From: an uncultured Fusobacterium sp.
GTDB lineage: Bacteria; Fusobacteriota; Fusobacteriia; Fusobacteriales; Fusobacteriaceae
Reading direction: 5' to 3'
DNA length: 13,201 nucleotides
Assembly (NCBI GenBank): GCA_900543175.1
Contig: UQQO01000058.1
Coordinates: 1 to 13,201 of the forward strand
Shown here: positions 6,557-13,201 of the stretch, in pieces
Layout: each line of letters starts with the position of its first letter
How positions within the stretch are numbered: position 1 is the first letter of the stretch
Notes under the pieces: generated by a model
Seen by the model: only the letters and a program-made list of their open reading frames with translations
Databases searched by the model: none
Told to the model about the DNA's origin: nothing
Translations under genes and position numbers: made by a program

Positions 6557-8020
6557 TTAATCCTCCTTAATATACTCGTCTAGTATTATTTCAGTAAATC
6601 TTTTGTCAATACCTATAAGCTTTGCTATGTTTAAAGCATCTTTCGGAACCTCTTCTTTTCCTGCTTTTTCAAGTCTAAAATCCATATATTCTTGGATAAG
6701 CCCCATAGAGTTACTGCTTAATTCTATCTTAGTTTTTAGTTTGTTAAAATCCACATTTTTTAATCCTACTACTTGGTAATGATTCATTCCCTCTCTTACA
6801 ATTCCATCAAAATGAGTTGTCATAAGGGAAATAGTAGGTCTGTCATTTAAATATTTAGCTAAAGCTTCTACAAATTTTTGCCCCTCTTTAGGATTAGTTC
6901 CTCTTGCAAATTCATCAAAGACTACAAATCCAATTCCTAAATCAAGAAATACATTTACCTCTTTTAGCTTCATTATTTCTGCACCAAAAGTACTTAAACC
7001 TTTTGAAATATCCTGCATATCATCTGATATAAAGAATACAAAATCTATTAGTGGGAATTTCGCTTCCTCTGCTATTACAAAAAATCCCATATGGAAAAGA
7101 AGAAGGTTTTCAGTTATAGTCTTTAATGCAACACTTTTTCCTCCCATATTTGCTCCAGTTATTATTGTAACTCCTGAACCTATACTTATATCTATTGGAG
7201 TAAAAGGTCTGCCTTTAGCTTCTAGTACTTCTCTTACTTCTATGTTAACTAAACCTTTAACATCAATCTCATAGTTCTTTGATATTTCAGGTCTAATTCC
7301 ACCATAAGTTTTTGCAAATCTGACTTTCGCCATTAAAAAATCTAGATTCCCAATTTTTTCTATATTCTCTAAAAAATCTTCTGCTTCATCATATAAAATT
7401 GATGTTAGTTTCTTTTTGATTTCCAGTTCTACTCTTTCTTCTTCTACCAGTACTTTTAAACGTTCCTCTTTCAATCTAGTTATCTCATCAAAATCATTTG
7501 AAGCATAGATCTCTTTTTCTATTCCTTTTTTCTTTTCTCTAATCTCTCTTAATTCTGGTGAATAACTTTCATAAATATAGAAAGTTGGTGTTCTGTCATT
7601 ATCTGGATCCAAAGCTTTTATTATTTTACTTACATCTTTTAATAAAAAATCATGTAGTTCATTTGGAAACTCTTTTAAATATTCATTTAATTCTTCCATA
7701 AGAAGAGCTTGAACCTTTATTTCAAAAAGATCCACTTCATCAAGAATATGTTCTTTTAAACAGTTATTTATTGCTGTTTTTATATCTTTTAATCTGTGTA
7801 TTATTCCTTCGACATTTCTTACTATATCTCTGTTATTTGAAGAGAATTTCATAAAAGTTTCCATTTTATTAAATTCTTCTTCAAGAAGATCCTCCTCTCC
7901 TCTCAGGTAATTTTTCAATCCTTTTAATTTACTTTTACCATAAGGAGAGAGAGTTTCTACTCTTGACAAGAGTTTTTTAAATCCTAATCTTTCTAAACTT
8001 TTATCATCTATAAATCTCAT
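6557..8020 (-). CDS. kamC: MutS-like ATPase, presumed aminomutase reactivase subunit
   Basis: A 487-residue protein with a MutS-type ABC ATPase at its C-terminus but without the mismatch-recognition and connector domains of MutS. In order: an N-terminal helical region, a coiled coil (about 150-210), then the ATPase with Walker A TGANMGGKS (about 288-296), signature-like LSTFGAEIMKL (about 342-352), Walker B FVVFDE (about 365-370) and switch histidine TTHFD (about H403). In lysine fermenters this gene lies beside kamB and kamDE and is named as the reactivase ATPase of lysine 5,6-aminomutase. The presumed role is ATP-driven exchange of damaged cobalamin; the sequence alone shows only the ATPase. 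An in-frame GTG at 8029 has no ribosome binding site, whereas the ATG at 8020 follows AGGTGAG at good spacing, so I chose it. It overlaps the kamB stop by 17 nt. Confidence 0.85.
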   Translation of the reverse strand: MRFIDDKSLERLGFKKLLSRVETLSPYGKSKLKGLKNYLRGEEDLLEEEFNKMETFMKFSSNNRDIVRNVEGIIHRLKDIKTAINNCLKEHILDEVDLFEIKVQALLMEELNEYLKEFPNELHDFLLKDVSKIIKALDPDNDRTPTFYIYESYSPELREIREKKKGIEKEIYASNDFDEITRLKEERLKVLVEEERVELEIKKKLTSILYDEAEDFLENIEKIGNLDFLMAKVRFAKTYGGIRPEISKNYEIDVKGLVNIEVREVLEAKGRPFTPIDISIGSGVTIITGANMGGKSVALKTITENLLLFHMGFFVIAEEAKFPLIDFVFFISDDMQDISKGLSTFGAEIMKLKEVNVFLDLGIGFVVFDEFARGTNPKEGQKFVEALAKYLNDRPTISLMTTHFDGIVREGMNHYQVVGLKNVDFNKLKTKIELSSNSMGLIQEYMDFRLEKAGKEEVPKDALNIAKLIGIDKRFTEIILDEYIKED

Positions 8021-9044
8021 TACGCTCACCTACTACATCAATGACTTTCATTTTTAATTTATCTTGTAAAAGTTCTCTGAACTTTTCCTTTGGAAATTCA
8101 TACCCAAGAGGAGAGCGAGGATTACATGTTACAAAAAGTAGATTTATATTATTCATAACTCTCAGCTCTACATTACTTGCCCCTAGTTTTCTTAAAGTTA
8201 AGAAATCTGCAAAAACCCTTGTTCCATCTTTTGCTATCAATGTTAGTTTTTTAAAATTACCTCTATTTTTTATCAAAACTTCTAAAAACTTTTTAGTAAT
8301 AGCTCCCCTAACAGCTATTATCTGTATTTTATCGTTAAGATAACTTTTAATCTCTTCATTTGACTCTAAAGGTCCTATTCCCTCTAAAGTTTTTATTTCT
8401 CCATCATTATATACAATTCCAACTCTAGATTCTTCAAAAATTTTGTCGATTTTTTCTTTTAATACAGGATCTTCTATTTCTGGCAGATTTAATAAAGAAA
8501 CTGTATTGGCTGTTTCATCTATTACTTTTCCCATATCTAAAGATAGAGCTGCTCCTGTAGAAAGAATAGTAGCATCTGTAACATCACTCATAGCACTTCC
8601 TTTTCTACTTAAAGCTCCATCAACTATTGAAAGTTCACTTCCAAAATTTTCCATTATATCTAAAATTACTTTTATTTGAGCATTATATGATGGTCCAGCT
8701 ATATCAACATACCCTGCTGAAATAGCTCTTAATATAATGATATCCCCCATAGGGGTTGAGAAATCTGTAGTGTACAAAATCTCTTTTGTAACATCACAGT
8801 TTCTCAAACAATCTCTTGCAGTAGCTATTATAGTACCCTGATTGACATATATTCTAGGTTTATGTGTATTAGTTACTACGTCTGTATCCTCTCCATCTCT
8901 TCCAATTGAAGTTAAGCCTATTGTCTTTTGCAATCCAATATCCTCTATCAATTTATTTAAGACAGTAGTTTTACCTACGTTCTTTTCCATACCTATTATT
9001 GACAATCTTTTATAATCTTTTAGTAGACTATAAGTATTCACCAT
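8004..9044 (-). CDS. kamB: P-loop protein, presumed aminomutase reactivase subunit
   Basis: A 346-residue protein with an N-terminal Walker A loop, GMEKNVGKTT (G18-T27), so it should bind a nucleotide. The next region (about 44-62, SIGRDGEDTDVV) and the stretch around 95-175 (FSTPMGDI, DIAGPSYNAQ, SIVDGALSRKG) look like the core of a SIMIBI/DUF1611-like P-loop fold. Residues about 235-345 form a separate C-terminal region. C81 and C85 (ARDCLRNCD) are spaced CxxxC, but nothing shows that they bind metal. The gene lies between kamA and kamC and overlaps kamC, which suggests a joint complex. Current family naming calls it lysine 5,6-aminomutase reactivase subunit KamB; I rely on gene order and the P-loop, so the molecular role is inferred. 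It has a good AAGGAG site and starts 25 nt after kamA. Confidence 0.8.
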   Translation of the reverse strand: MVNTYSLLKDYKRLSIIGMEKNVGKTTVLNKLIEDIGLQKTIGLTSIGRDGEDTDVVTNTHKPRIYVNQGTIIATARDCLRNCDVTKEILYTTDFSTPMGDIIILRAISAGYVDIAGPSYNAQIKVILDIMENFGSELSIVDGALSRKGSAMSDVTDATILSTGAALSLDMGKVIDETANTVSLLNLPEIEDPVLKEKIDKIFEESRVGIVYNDGEIKTLEGIGPLESNEEIKSYLNDKIQIIAVRGAITKKFLEVLIKNRGNFKKLTLIAKDGTRVFADFLTLRKLGASNVELRVMNNINLLFVTCNPRSPLGYEFPKEKFRELLQDKLKMKVIDVVGERNEIYR

Positions 9045-9069
9045 ATCGCTACTCCTTGTTTTCTAAAAA

Positions 9070-10317
9070 TTATTTTTCATTTCTCTTATGTCTGTCAAGT
9101 TCTTTTGGTTCAATTGCCATAGCTCCACCACTTAGAAGTTTTGAAACTCCTGTATTCATTTTGTGAGCTTTACAATCTTCACAATGACAATCTTGATGAT
9201 ATTCTTCTGGCTCTGTATAAGTAGTGATAACTCCTTCAAAGTTTCTCAATACTACTTTATGAGGAGCTTGAGAAATTACATATTGAGGCATTACAGGAGT
9301 TTTTCCTCCTCCACCAGGTGCATCTACAACGAATGTAGGTACTGCATATCCAGAAGTATGTCCTCTTAATCCTTCAATAATTTCGATTCCTTTAGAAACT
9401 GGAGTTCTGAAGTGCTCTAATCCCATTGAAAGGTCACATTGATAAATGTAGTAAGGTCTTACTCTCATTTTAACTAGTTCATGAACTAATCTCTTCATTA
9501 CATGTACACAGTCATTGATTCCTCTTAATAGAACTGATTGGTTTCCTAGAGGGATTCCTGCGTTAGCTAGTAATTCACAAGCTCTCTTAGCTTCTGGAGT
9601 TACTTCTTTTGGATGGTTAAAGTGAGTATTTAACCAGATTGGATGATATTTTTTAAGCATTTCTACAAGTTCTGGAGTTATTCTTTGAGGTAGAACAACT
9701 GGAGTTCTTGATCCGATTCTTACTATTTCAACATGAGGGATAGCTCTTAATTTGCTGATGATATATTCTAGAGTTTCATCAGATACTAGTAAAGCGTCTC
9801 CTCCTGATAATAATACGTCTCTTACTTGTGGAGTTTTAGCAATATATTCTATTGCTTTATCAATTCTTTCCATAGGCATTGCATTGTCGCTTGCTCCAGC
9901 AAATCTTCTACGAGTACAGTGTCTGCAATACATAGAACACATATCTGTTATTAGAAGAAGTACTCTATCTGGATATCTGTGAGTTAATCCTGGAACTGGT
10001 GAGTCTTCATCTTCGTGTAGAGGGTCAAGTAAATCTGCTTCTGATTTATGAACTTCTTTAACTGATGGAATAGCTTGCATTCTTACTGGACAGTGAGGAT
10101 CATCTATATCCATTAGTGAGAAGTAGTATGGAGTGATTGCCATTCTTAAAGTTTCAAGAGTTTTCTTAACTCCTTCTTCTTCTTCAGCACTTAAGTTTAT
10201 ATATTTTTTTAAATCATCTAAAGTTTCAATTCTATTTCTTACTTGCCATTTCCAATCGTTCCATTCTGCGTCAGTTACGTTTGGAAAAAACTTTGCTCTA
10301 TTGCTTACTGTGTTCAT
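9070..10317 (-). CDS. kamA: L-lysine 2,3-aminomutase (radical SAM, PLP)
   Basis: A 415-residue radical SAM enzyme that converts L-lysine to L-beta-lysine, the first step of the pathway. The iron-sulfur motif CxxxCxxC is C127-C131-C134 (CSMYCRHC). The PLP lysine is K339 in the glycine-rich PGGGGKTP. D295 (QCDL) and D332 (VVDAP) are the two aspartates that hold the lysine side-chain amine. The zinc ligands C270 (NDC) and C377, C379, C382 (CHCEDC) are all present. Every one of these is offset by exactly two from the numbers I recall for the Clostridium subterminale enzyme. This separates it from EpmB, the shorter EF-P lysine 2,3-aminomutase, which lacks the C-terminal cysteine cluster. It starts 63 nt after kdd with GAGGAG upstream. 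Confidence 0.97.
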   Translation of the reverse strand: MNTVSNRAKFFPNVTDAEWNDWKWQVRNRIETLDDLKKYINLSAEEEEGVKKTLETLRMAITPYYFSLMDIDDPHCPVRMQAIPSVKEVHKSEADLLDPLHEDEDSPVPGLTHRYPDRVLLLITDMCSMYCRHCTRRRFAGASDNAMPMERIDKAIEYIAKTPQVRDVLLSGGDALLVSDETLEYIISKLRAIPHVEIVRIGSRTPVVLPQRITPELVEMLKKYHPIWLNTHFNHPKEVTPEAKRACELLANAGIPLGNQSVLLRGINDCVHVMKRLVHELVKMRVRPYYIYQCDLSMGLEHFRTPVSKGIEIIEGLRGHTSGYAVPTFVVDAPGGGGKTPVMPQYVISQAPHKVVLRNFEGVITTYTEPEEYHQDCHCEDCKAHKMNTGVSKLLSGGAMAIEPKELDRHKRNEK

Positions 10318-10380
10318 TTTATCATCTCCTCTTATTTATGGTGATTCTGTTTTAATTTCATAATTTCATTTTATTTTTAA

Positions 10381-11418
10381 TTAAACATATAATTCGTTAA
10401 AGATTTCTCTTAAAACAGCACTTTCTCTTAATTCTTCAAGAGTAATTGCAGCATGATCTTTAGTGTATCCGTTTCCTACGATCATAGTAACGTCTTTTCC
10501 TACTCCTTCAGCTCCTAGAGCAGCTTTTGTAAATCCAGTAGCCATTGAGAAGAAGTATACAATTCCTAGATCTTTAACTGGAAGGATTGTTGACATTTCT
10601 GTATTTGCTACGTTTACACAGTTGATAGCTACGTCTACTTCTTGTCCATCGTTAGCTTCTAATACTGCGTTTAGAACTTCGATAGGTTTAGTTGCGTCAG
10701 CTATAACAATTCTTACTTTATCGCTTACTCTTCTTAGTAAAGCAGCTTCTTTTTCATTTCTTACAAGTCCAATTACTTTTCCTGTAGGTCCTACTCTTTT
10801 AACTGCTTCATAAGCACATAGCATTCCTGATTTTCCTGCTGATCCTAAGATTGCTACTGATTGGCAAGGTCTTACTAATTTAGCAACTTGTGCTGGAGCT
10901 CCTGCTACGTCTAGAGCTGCTAGAGCTAGAGTTTCTGGCATATCTTCTGGTAATACTGCGTAGATTCCGCTTTCAAATAAGATAGCTTTTCCTTTGATTT
11001 CAACTCTGTCTATTTCAGGTTTAACATCAAGGATTTCATCTATTCTTAATGGAGTTAATGATAAAGAAACTAGAGTAGCTATTTTATCTCCAACTTTTAA
11101 GTTAGTTTTTCCTACTAAATCGTCTCCAATTTTTTCAATAGTTCCAATTAGCATTCCACCTGATCCAGTAACAGGGTTTTGCATTTTTCCTCTTTCTCCA
11201 ACGATTTCTTTGATTTTAGCTTTGATTTTTTCTACATCGTGTCCTGCTTCTTCTTCAATTTGAGTGAATGATGCAGAGTCAACGTTTAGTGCAATTACAT
11301 CTATTAAGATTTCGTTTGAATAAATTTCCATGTTGTTATCTATTTTTAAAGCTGGTTGAGGTAAAACTCCTTTTGGTTCTATTACTCTGTGAGTTCCGTA
11401 TTTACATCCTTTTATCAT
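10381..11418 (-). CDS. kdd: L-erythro-3,5-diaminohexanoate dehydrogenase
   Basis: A 345-residue NAD(P)-dependent dehydrogenase that deaminates 3,5-diaminohexanoate to 5-amino-3-oxohexanoate. It has the organisation of a medium-chain (alcohol-dehydrogenase-like) fold: an N-terminal catalytic-type domain (about 1-155) and a Rossmann domain (about 185-300) with the dinucleotide-binding loop VAILGSAGKSG (about 188-198), followed by the VIGLVRNEKEA strand. No zinc-binding cysteine or histidine cluster typical of alcohol dehydrogenases is evident. Length matches the family (about 345). The start at 11418 follows AAGGAGGAG. It is preceded by an unusually long 128-nt gap that may hold an internal promoter. 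Position between kce and kamA supports the call, which rests on family resemblance plus context. Confidence 0.93.
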   Translation of the reverse strand: MIKGCKYGTHRVIEPKGVLPQPALKIDNNMEIYSNEILIDVIALNVDSASFTQIEEEAGHDVEKIKAKIKEIVGERGKMQNPVTGSGGMLIGTIEKIGDDLVGKTNLKVGDKIATLVSLSLTPLRIDEILDVKPEIDRVEIKGKAILFESGIYAVLPEDMPETLALAALDVAGAPAQVAKLVRPCQSVAILGSAGKSGMLCAYEAVKRVGPTGKVIGLVRNEKEAALLRRVSDKVRIVIADATKPIEVLNAVLEANDGQEVDVAINCVNVANTEMSTILPVKDLGIVYFFSMATGFTKAALGAEGVGKDVTMIVGNGYTKDHAAITLEELRESAVLREIFNELYV

Positions 11419-11444
11419 TTGATTCTCCTCCTTAATTTAAATTA

Positions 11445-11472
11445 ATTTTAAAGAACTTTTACAATATTTCAA
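11445..11472 (-). promoter_or_regulatory. Possible internal promoter before kdd
   Basis: In the 128-nt kce-kdd gap, TTGAAA (11467-11472, minus strand) is followed after 16 nt by TAAAAT (11445-11450), about 25 nt before the start codon of kdd. The surrounding DNA is very AT-rich, so chance matches are easy. It would allow kdd-kamABCDE to be transcribed apart from the riboswitch. Confidence 0.35.
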
Positions 11473-11546
11473 TTGACAGGTTGTTATATTGTTTCTATTC
11501 TGATTAAAATTTAATTTTCTTCATTAATATATGTTTAAGTTTTAAA

Positions 11547-12359
11547 TTAAGCTAATCCTAGTATTTTTCTTGCTTCTGCTGGAGTTGCAATTTCTCTTCC
11601 TAGTTCTTTAGCAAGTCTTACAACTTTTTCAACTAGTTCTCCATTTGATTTAGCAAGAACACCTTTTTCTATATAAACGTTATCTTCGAATCCTACTCTT
11701 ACATGTCCTCCCATAGTAATTGCTAAAGCTGCCATTGGGAATTCATGTCTTCCTATTCCTGCAACTGTCCAAGTTGAACCTGCTGGAATGCTTTCACTGA
11801 TGAAAACAAGATCTCTTGCACTTGCAGTCATTTGTACACCTAGTACAAAGTCAAAGTGCATTGGATATTTAATGTATCCTTGTTTTGCATATTTTATTGC
11901 ATAATCTACCATTCCTTTGTCAAATACTTCAATTTCAGGTTTTACTCCTCTTTCTATCATTATTTTTCCAAAGTTTTTGATAGTATTTTCTGTATTTGTG
12001 AATACTTCATCTCCTCCAAAGTTACAAGTTCCACAGTCTAGAGTTGCCATTTCTGGTCCTAATTCTGTAGGTTGTAATCTTTCAAGGTCAGTCATTCCAA
12101 CTGCTCCTCCAGTAGATGGTTGAATTATTGCATCAGGACATTTTTCTTTGATAGCATCTATACAAGCTTTAAATCTTTCTTTAGATTGTGTAGGAGTTCC
12201 ATCATCTTCTCTTACATGAAGGTGAATTATTGATGCTCCTGCTTTATAAGCTGATTCAGCTTCTCTAACTATCTCTTCAACAGTATAAGGCACTGCTGGG
12301 TTTTGTTCTTTAGTTACCTCAGCTCCACAAATAGCTGCTGTAATTATTAATTTTTCCAT
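11547..12359 (-). CDS. kce: 3-keto-5-aminohexanoate cleavage enzyme (BKACE family)
   Basis: A 270-residue zinc enzyme of the DUF849/BKACE family. It condenses 5-amino-3-oxohexanoate with acetyl-CoA and cleaves the product to acetoacetate and L-3-aminobutyryl-CoA. The fold is a TIM barrel. Metal ligands are H46 and H48 in IIHLHVRED, with E225 in RVGFEDN. Catalytic residues expected in the family are present: E14 (CGAEV), S82 (QPSTGG), T107, R221 and D226. The R-x3-ED spacing is the same as I recall for the Cloacamonas enzyme. Length is normal (about 270-275). The ATG at 12359 follows AAAGGAG. The gene lies 42 nt after kal and before kdd, which settles which BKACE substrate is likely. Confidence 0.95.
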   Translation of the reverse strand: MEKLIITAAICGAEVTKEQNPAVPYTVEEIVREAESAYKAGASIIHLHVREDDGTPTQSKERFKACIDAIKEKCPDAIIQPSTGGAVGMTDLERLQPTELGPEMATLDCGTCNFGGDEVFTNTENTIKNFGKIMIERGVKPEIEVFDKGMVDYAIKYAKQGYIKYPMHFDFVLGVQMTASARDLVFISESIPAGSTWTVAGIGRHEFPMAALAITMGGHVRVGFEDNVYIEKGVLAKSNGELVEKVVRLAKELGREIATPAEARKILGLA

Positions 12360-12401
12360 TTCTTTCTCCTTTCACAATATTTCTAATTTTTCACTTTTTT
12401 A

Positions 12402-12785
12402 TTATTTTTTTCTTTGTTTATCTTTAGGAGTTACACAAGTTCCACTTGCTCTACATACAACTATTGGTTCTGCTAAAACATCAGCTGCTGAGTCATTAAT
12501 ATCTGGTCTAGGAACAATTACTTTTCTTGCTTCAAAAACCATTTTTCTTGAACTATTTCCAGTACTTACGATTTCTCCAACTGCTTCAATAAAGTCTCCA
12601 GCAAAAACTGGTGCCATAAATTCTACATTGTCATAAGCTTTGAATAATCCTTCGTCTCCGTCCATTTGAATTAGAAGTTCTGTTGCAACGTCTCCAAATA
12701 ATTGAAGCATTCTTGCACCGTCAACAAGATTTCCTCCATAATGTGCATCATGTGAACTCATTCTCATTCTGATCATTGATTTCAT
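12402..12785 (-). CDS. kal: 3-aminobutyryl-CoA ammonia-lyase
   Basis: A 127-residue hot-dog-fold enzyme that eliminates ammonia from L-3-aminobutyryl-CoA to give crotonyl-CoA, the entry to butyrate formation. The start of the fold is [22 protein letters not shown] (about 6-27), the short-chain acyl-CoA hydratase/thioesterase type with the D/H-x-x-x-Y-x-G-x-x-V-D-G pattern. The second half has the [18 protein letters not shown] beta strands and a [16 protein letters not shown] segment. Length is right (about 128). It is the first gene of the operon, directly behind the lysine riboswitch, with AGGAGG (12794-12799) eight nt from the ATG. On sequence alone it could be a generic hot-dog thioesterase; the operon context decides the call. 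Confidence 0.93.
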   Translation of the reverse strand: MKSMIRMRMSSHDAHYGGNLVDGARMLQLFGDVATELLIQMDGDEGLFKAYDNVEFMAPVFAGDFIEAVGEIVSTGNSSRKMVFEARKVIVPRPDINDSAADVLAEPIVVCRASGTCVTPKDKQRKK

Positions 12786-12793
12786 ATTAATTT

Positions 12794-12895
12794 CCTCCTA
12801 TCACTAATTTTAATTTTCAAAAAAACAAAAAGATGCATGTATTAAATAGACATAGTTAAACTGTAAGCATGACTTATTTCTAAAATCTTCAAGTC
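12794..12895 (-). promoter_or_regulatory. Expression platform of the lysine riboswitch
   Basis: Between the aptamer and kal lie a 6-bp hairpin (TGACTT 12870-12875 with AAGTCA 12891-12896) that begins on the last base of P1, a broken T run on the minus strand (12819-12831, TTTTT G TTTTTTT) and the AGGAGG site. I found no strong GC-rich terminator stem before the T run (only a 4-bp ATGC/GCAT pair, 12833-12836 with 12867-12870) and no clear anti-Shine-Dalgarno, so the mechanism cannot be read off. Confidence 0.4.
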
Positions 12896-13068
12896 AAAAT
12901 AGCTCTCCACAATCAAATTGTGACAGTTGTTACATTTTTATGTAACCCCCAAAGAAAAAGACCTACAAGCCCTCTTTTTCTTTTCGGCAACTATGTCCTT
13001 CGTATGAAGCATTGAGCGCTTTTTCTCTTAGCATCTCCATACTACCCCCATAAATGCACCTCTATTTT
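12896..13068 (-). ncRNA. Lysine riboswitch aptamer (L box)
   Basis: A 173-nt leader element that should bind L-lysine. P1 is AAAATAG (13062-13068) with CTATTTT (12896-12902). The conserved AGAGGTGC follows at 13056-13063. The P2 arm includes GTATG/CATAC and the conserved GAAGGACATAGTTGCCGAA stretch. P3 is an 11-bp stem (12951-12961 with 12973-12983) whose loop GGGCTTGTAGG would make the kissing contact. P4 is GTTACAT/ATGTAAC (12929-12946), then the conserved CTGTCA. P5 is CACAAT/ATTGTG (12908-12922), then GGAGAGCTA closing P1. Order, spacing and conserved bases match the B. subtilis lysC L box as I recall it. It lies 110 nt upstream of kal, the first gene of a lysine-degrading operon. Confidence 0.95.
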
Positions 13069-13141
13069 TATAATCAATAGTAATATTTAGTTGTCTCTTG
13101 CGCTATGCCATTCTTTTTTATAAAGAAAAATATTTATATAA

Positions 13142-13169
13142 TATATATAAACTTTTTCTAAAAAAGCAA
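13142..13169 (-). promoter_or_regulatory. Possible promoter of the riboswitch-kal operon
   Basis: On the minus strand TTGCTT (13164-13169) is 16 nt upstream of TATATA (13142-13147). Transcription would begin near 13135, about 65 nt before the aptamer. The -10 is part of a TA-repeat tract, so its exact register is uncertain. A TTATAA match nearer the aptamer (about 13072) would start the RNA inside P1 and is less likely. Confidence 0.4.
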
Positions 13170-13201
13170 CACATTTCTTTCAATATAAGTATACTTTGAC
13201 T

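Noticed and set aside
6557..8020. DNA mismatch repair protein MutS
   Set aside because: Only the ATPase and helical parts are present; the mismatch-binding domain is missing and the gene is locked between lysine fermentation genes.
8021..8029. GTG start three codons upstream for kamC
   Set aside because: No ribosome binding site at useful spacing; the ATG at 8020 has AGGTGAG five nt upstream.
8041..8679. Plus-strand open frames opposite kamB
   Set aside because: They are antisense shadows of a well-supported gene, with no ribosome binding sites or recognisable domains.
13130..13153. TA-repeat tract as a CRISPR or origin-like repeat
   Set aside because: A short simple AT run without spaced repeats or DnaA-box clusters; better explained as part of the promoter region.
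12786..13201. Cobalamin riboswitch in the operon leader, expected because KamDE needs B12
   Set aside because: No B12-box-like sequence was seen; the only aptamer with matching conserved parts is the lysine type.

Overview
This AT-rich window most likely comes from a Fusobacterium or a close relative. The evidence is a complete lysine-to-crotonyl-CoA fermentation gene set in the order kal-kce-kdd-kamA-kamB-kamC-kamD-kamE, low G+C coding sequence, and strong AGGAGG ribosome binding sites beside outer-membrane-type genes (a Pal/OmpA lipoprotein). The genus is recalled from known gene order, not from a database search. All twelve supported genes lie on the minus strand, so the window reads from right to left.

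Right part (about 13200 to 4104): an AT-rich promoter zone leads into a well-conserved lysine riboswitch aptamer (12896-13068), then the eight-gene lysine fermentation cluster. L-lysine becomes L-beta-lysine (KamA), then 3,5-diaminohexanoate (KamD/KamE, B12- and PLP-dependent). Kdd oxidises this to 5-amino-3-oxohexanoate, Kce uses acetyl-CoA to give acetoacetate plus 3-aminobutyryl-CoA, and Kal removes ammonia to give crotonyl-CoA. KamB (P-loop protein) and KamC (MutS-like ATPase) are the presumed reactivase of the B12 mutase. Key catalytic residues are intact in all the enzymes checked. The transcription unit ends in a long terminator hairpin at 4104-4180.

Middle part (4152 to 2296): a well-formed promoter sits inside that terminator and drives a two-gene envelope unit, a secreted SH3/L,D-transpeptidase (YkuD) protein and a Pal-like OmpA lipoprotein, ending in a clean terminator at 2296-2321.

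Left part (2140 to 45): two single genes, each with its own promoter and terminator: an M42-family metallo-aminopeptidase (consensus promoter TTGAAA-17-TATAAT) and a DUF1275/YoaK-like membrane protein.

The most interesting points are a lysine-sensing RNA in front of a lysine-degrading operon, which would logically have to be an ON switch or else shows unexpected logic; the MutS-like mutase reactivase; and the promoter embedded in the operon terminator. No CRISPR array, tRNA, rRNA, IS element or phage gene was seen. The CoA transferase (atoDA), butyryl-CoA dehydrogenase and lysine permease needed to complete the pathway are not in this window.
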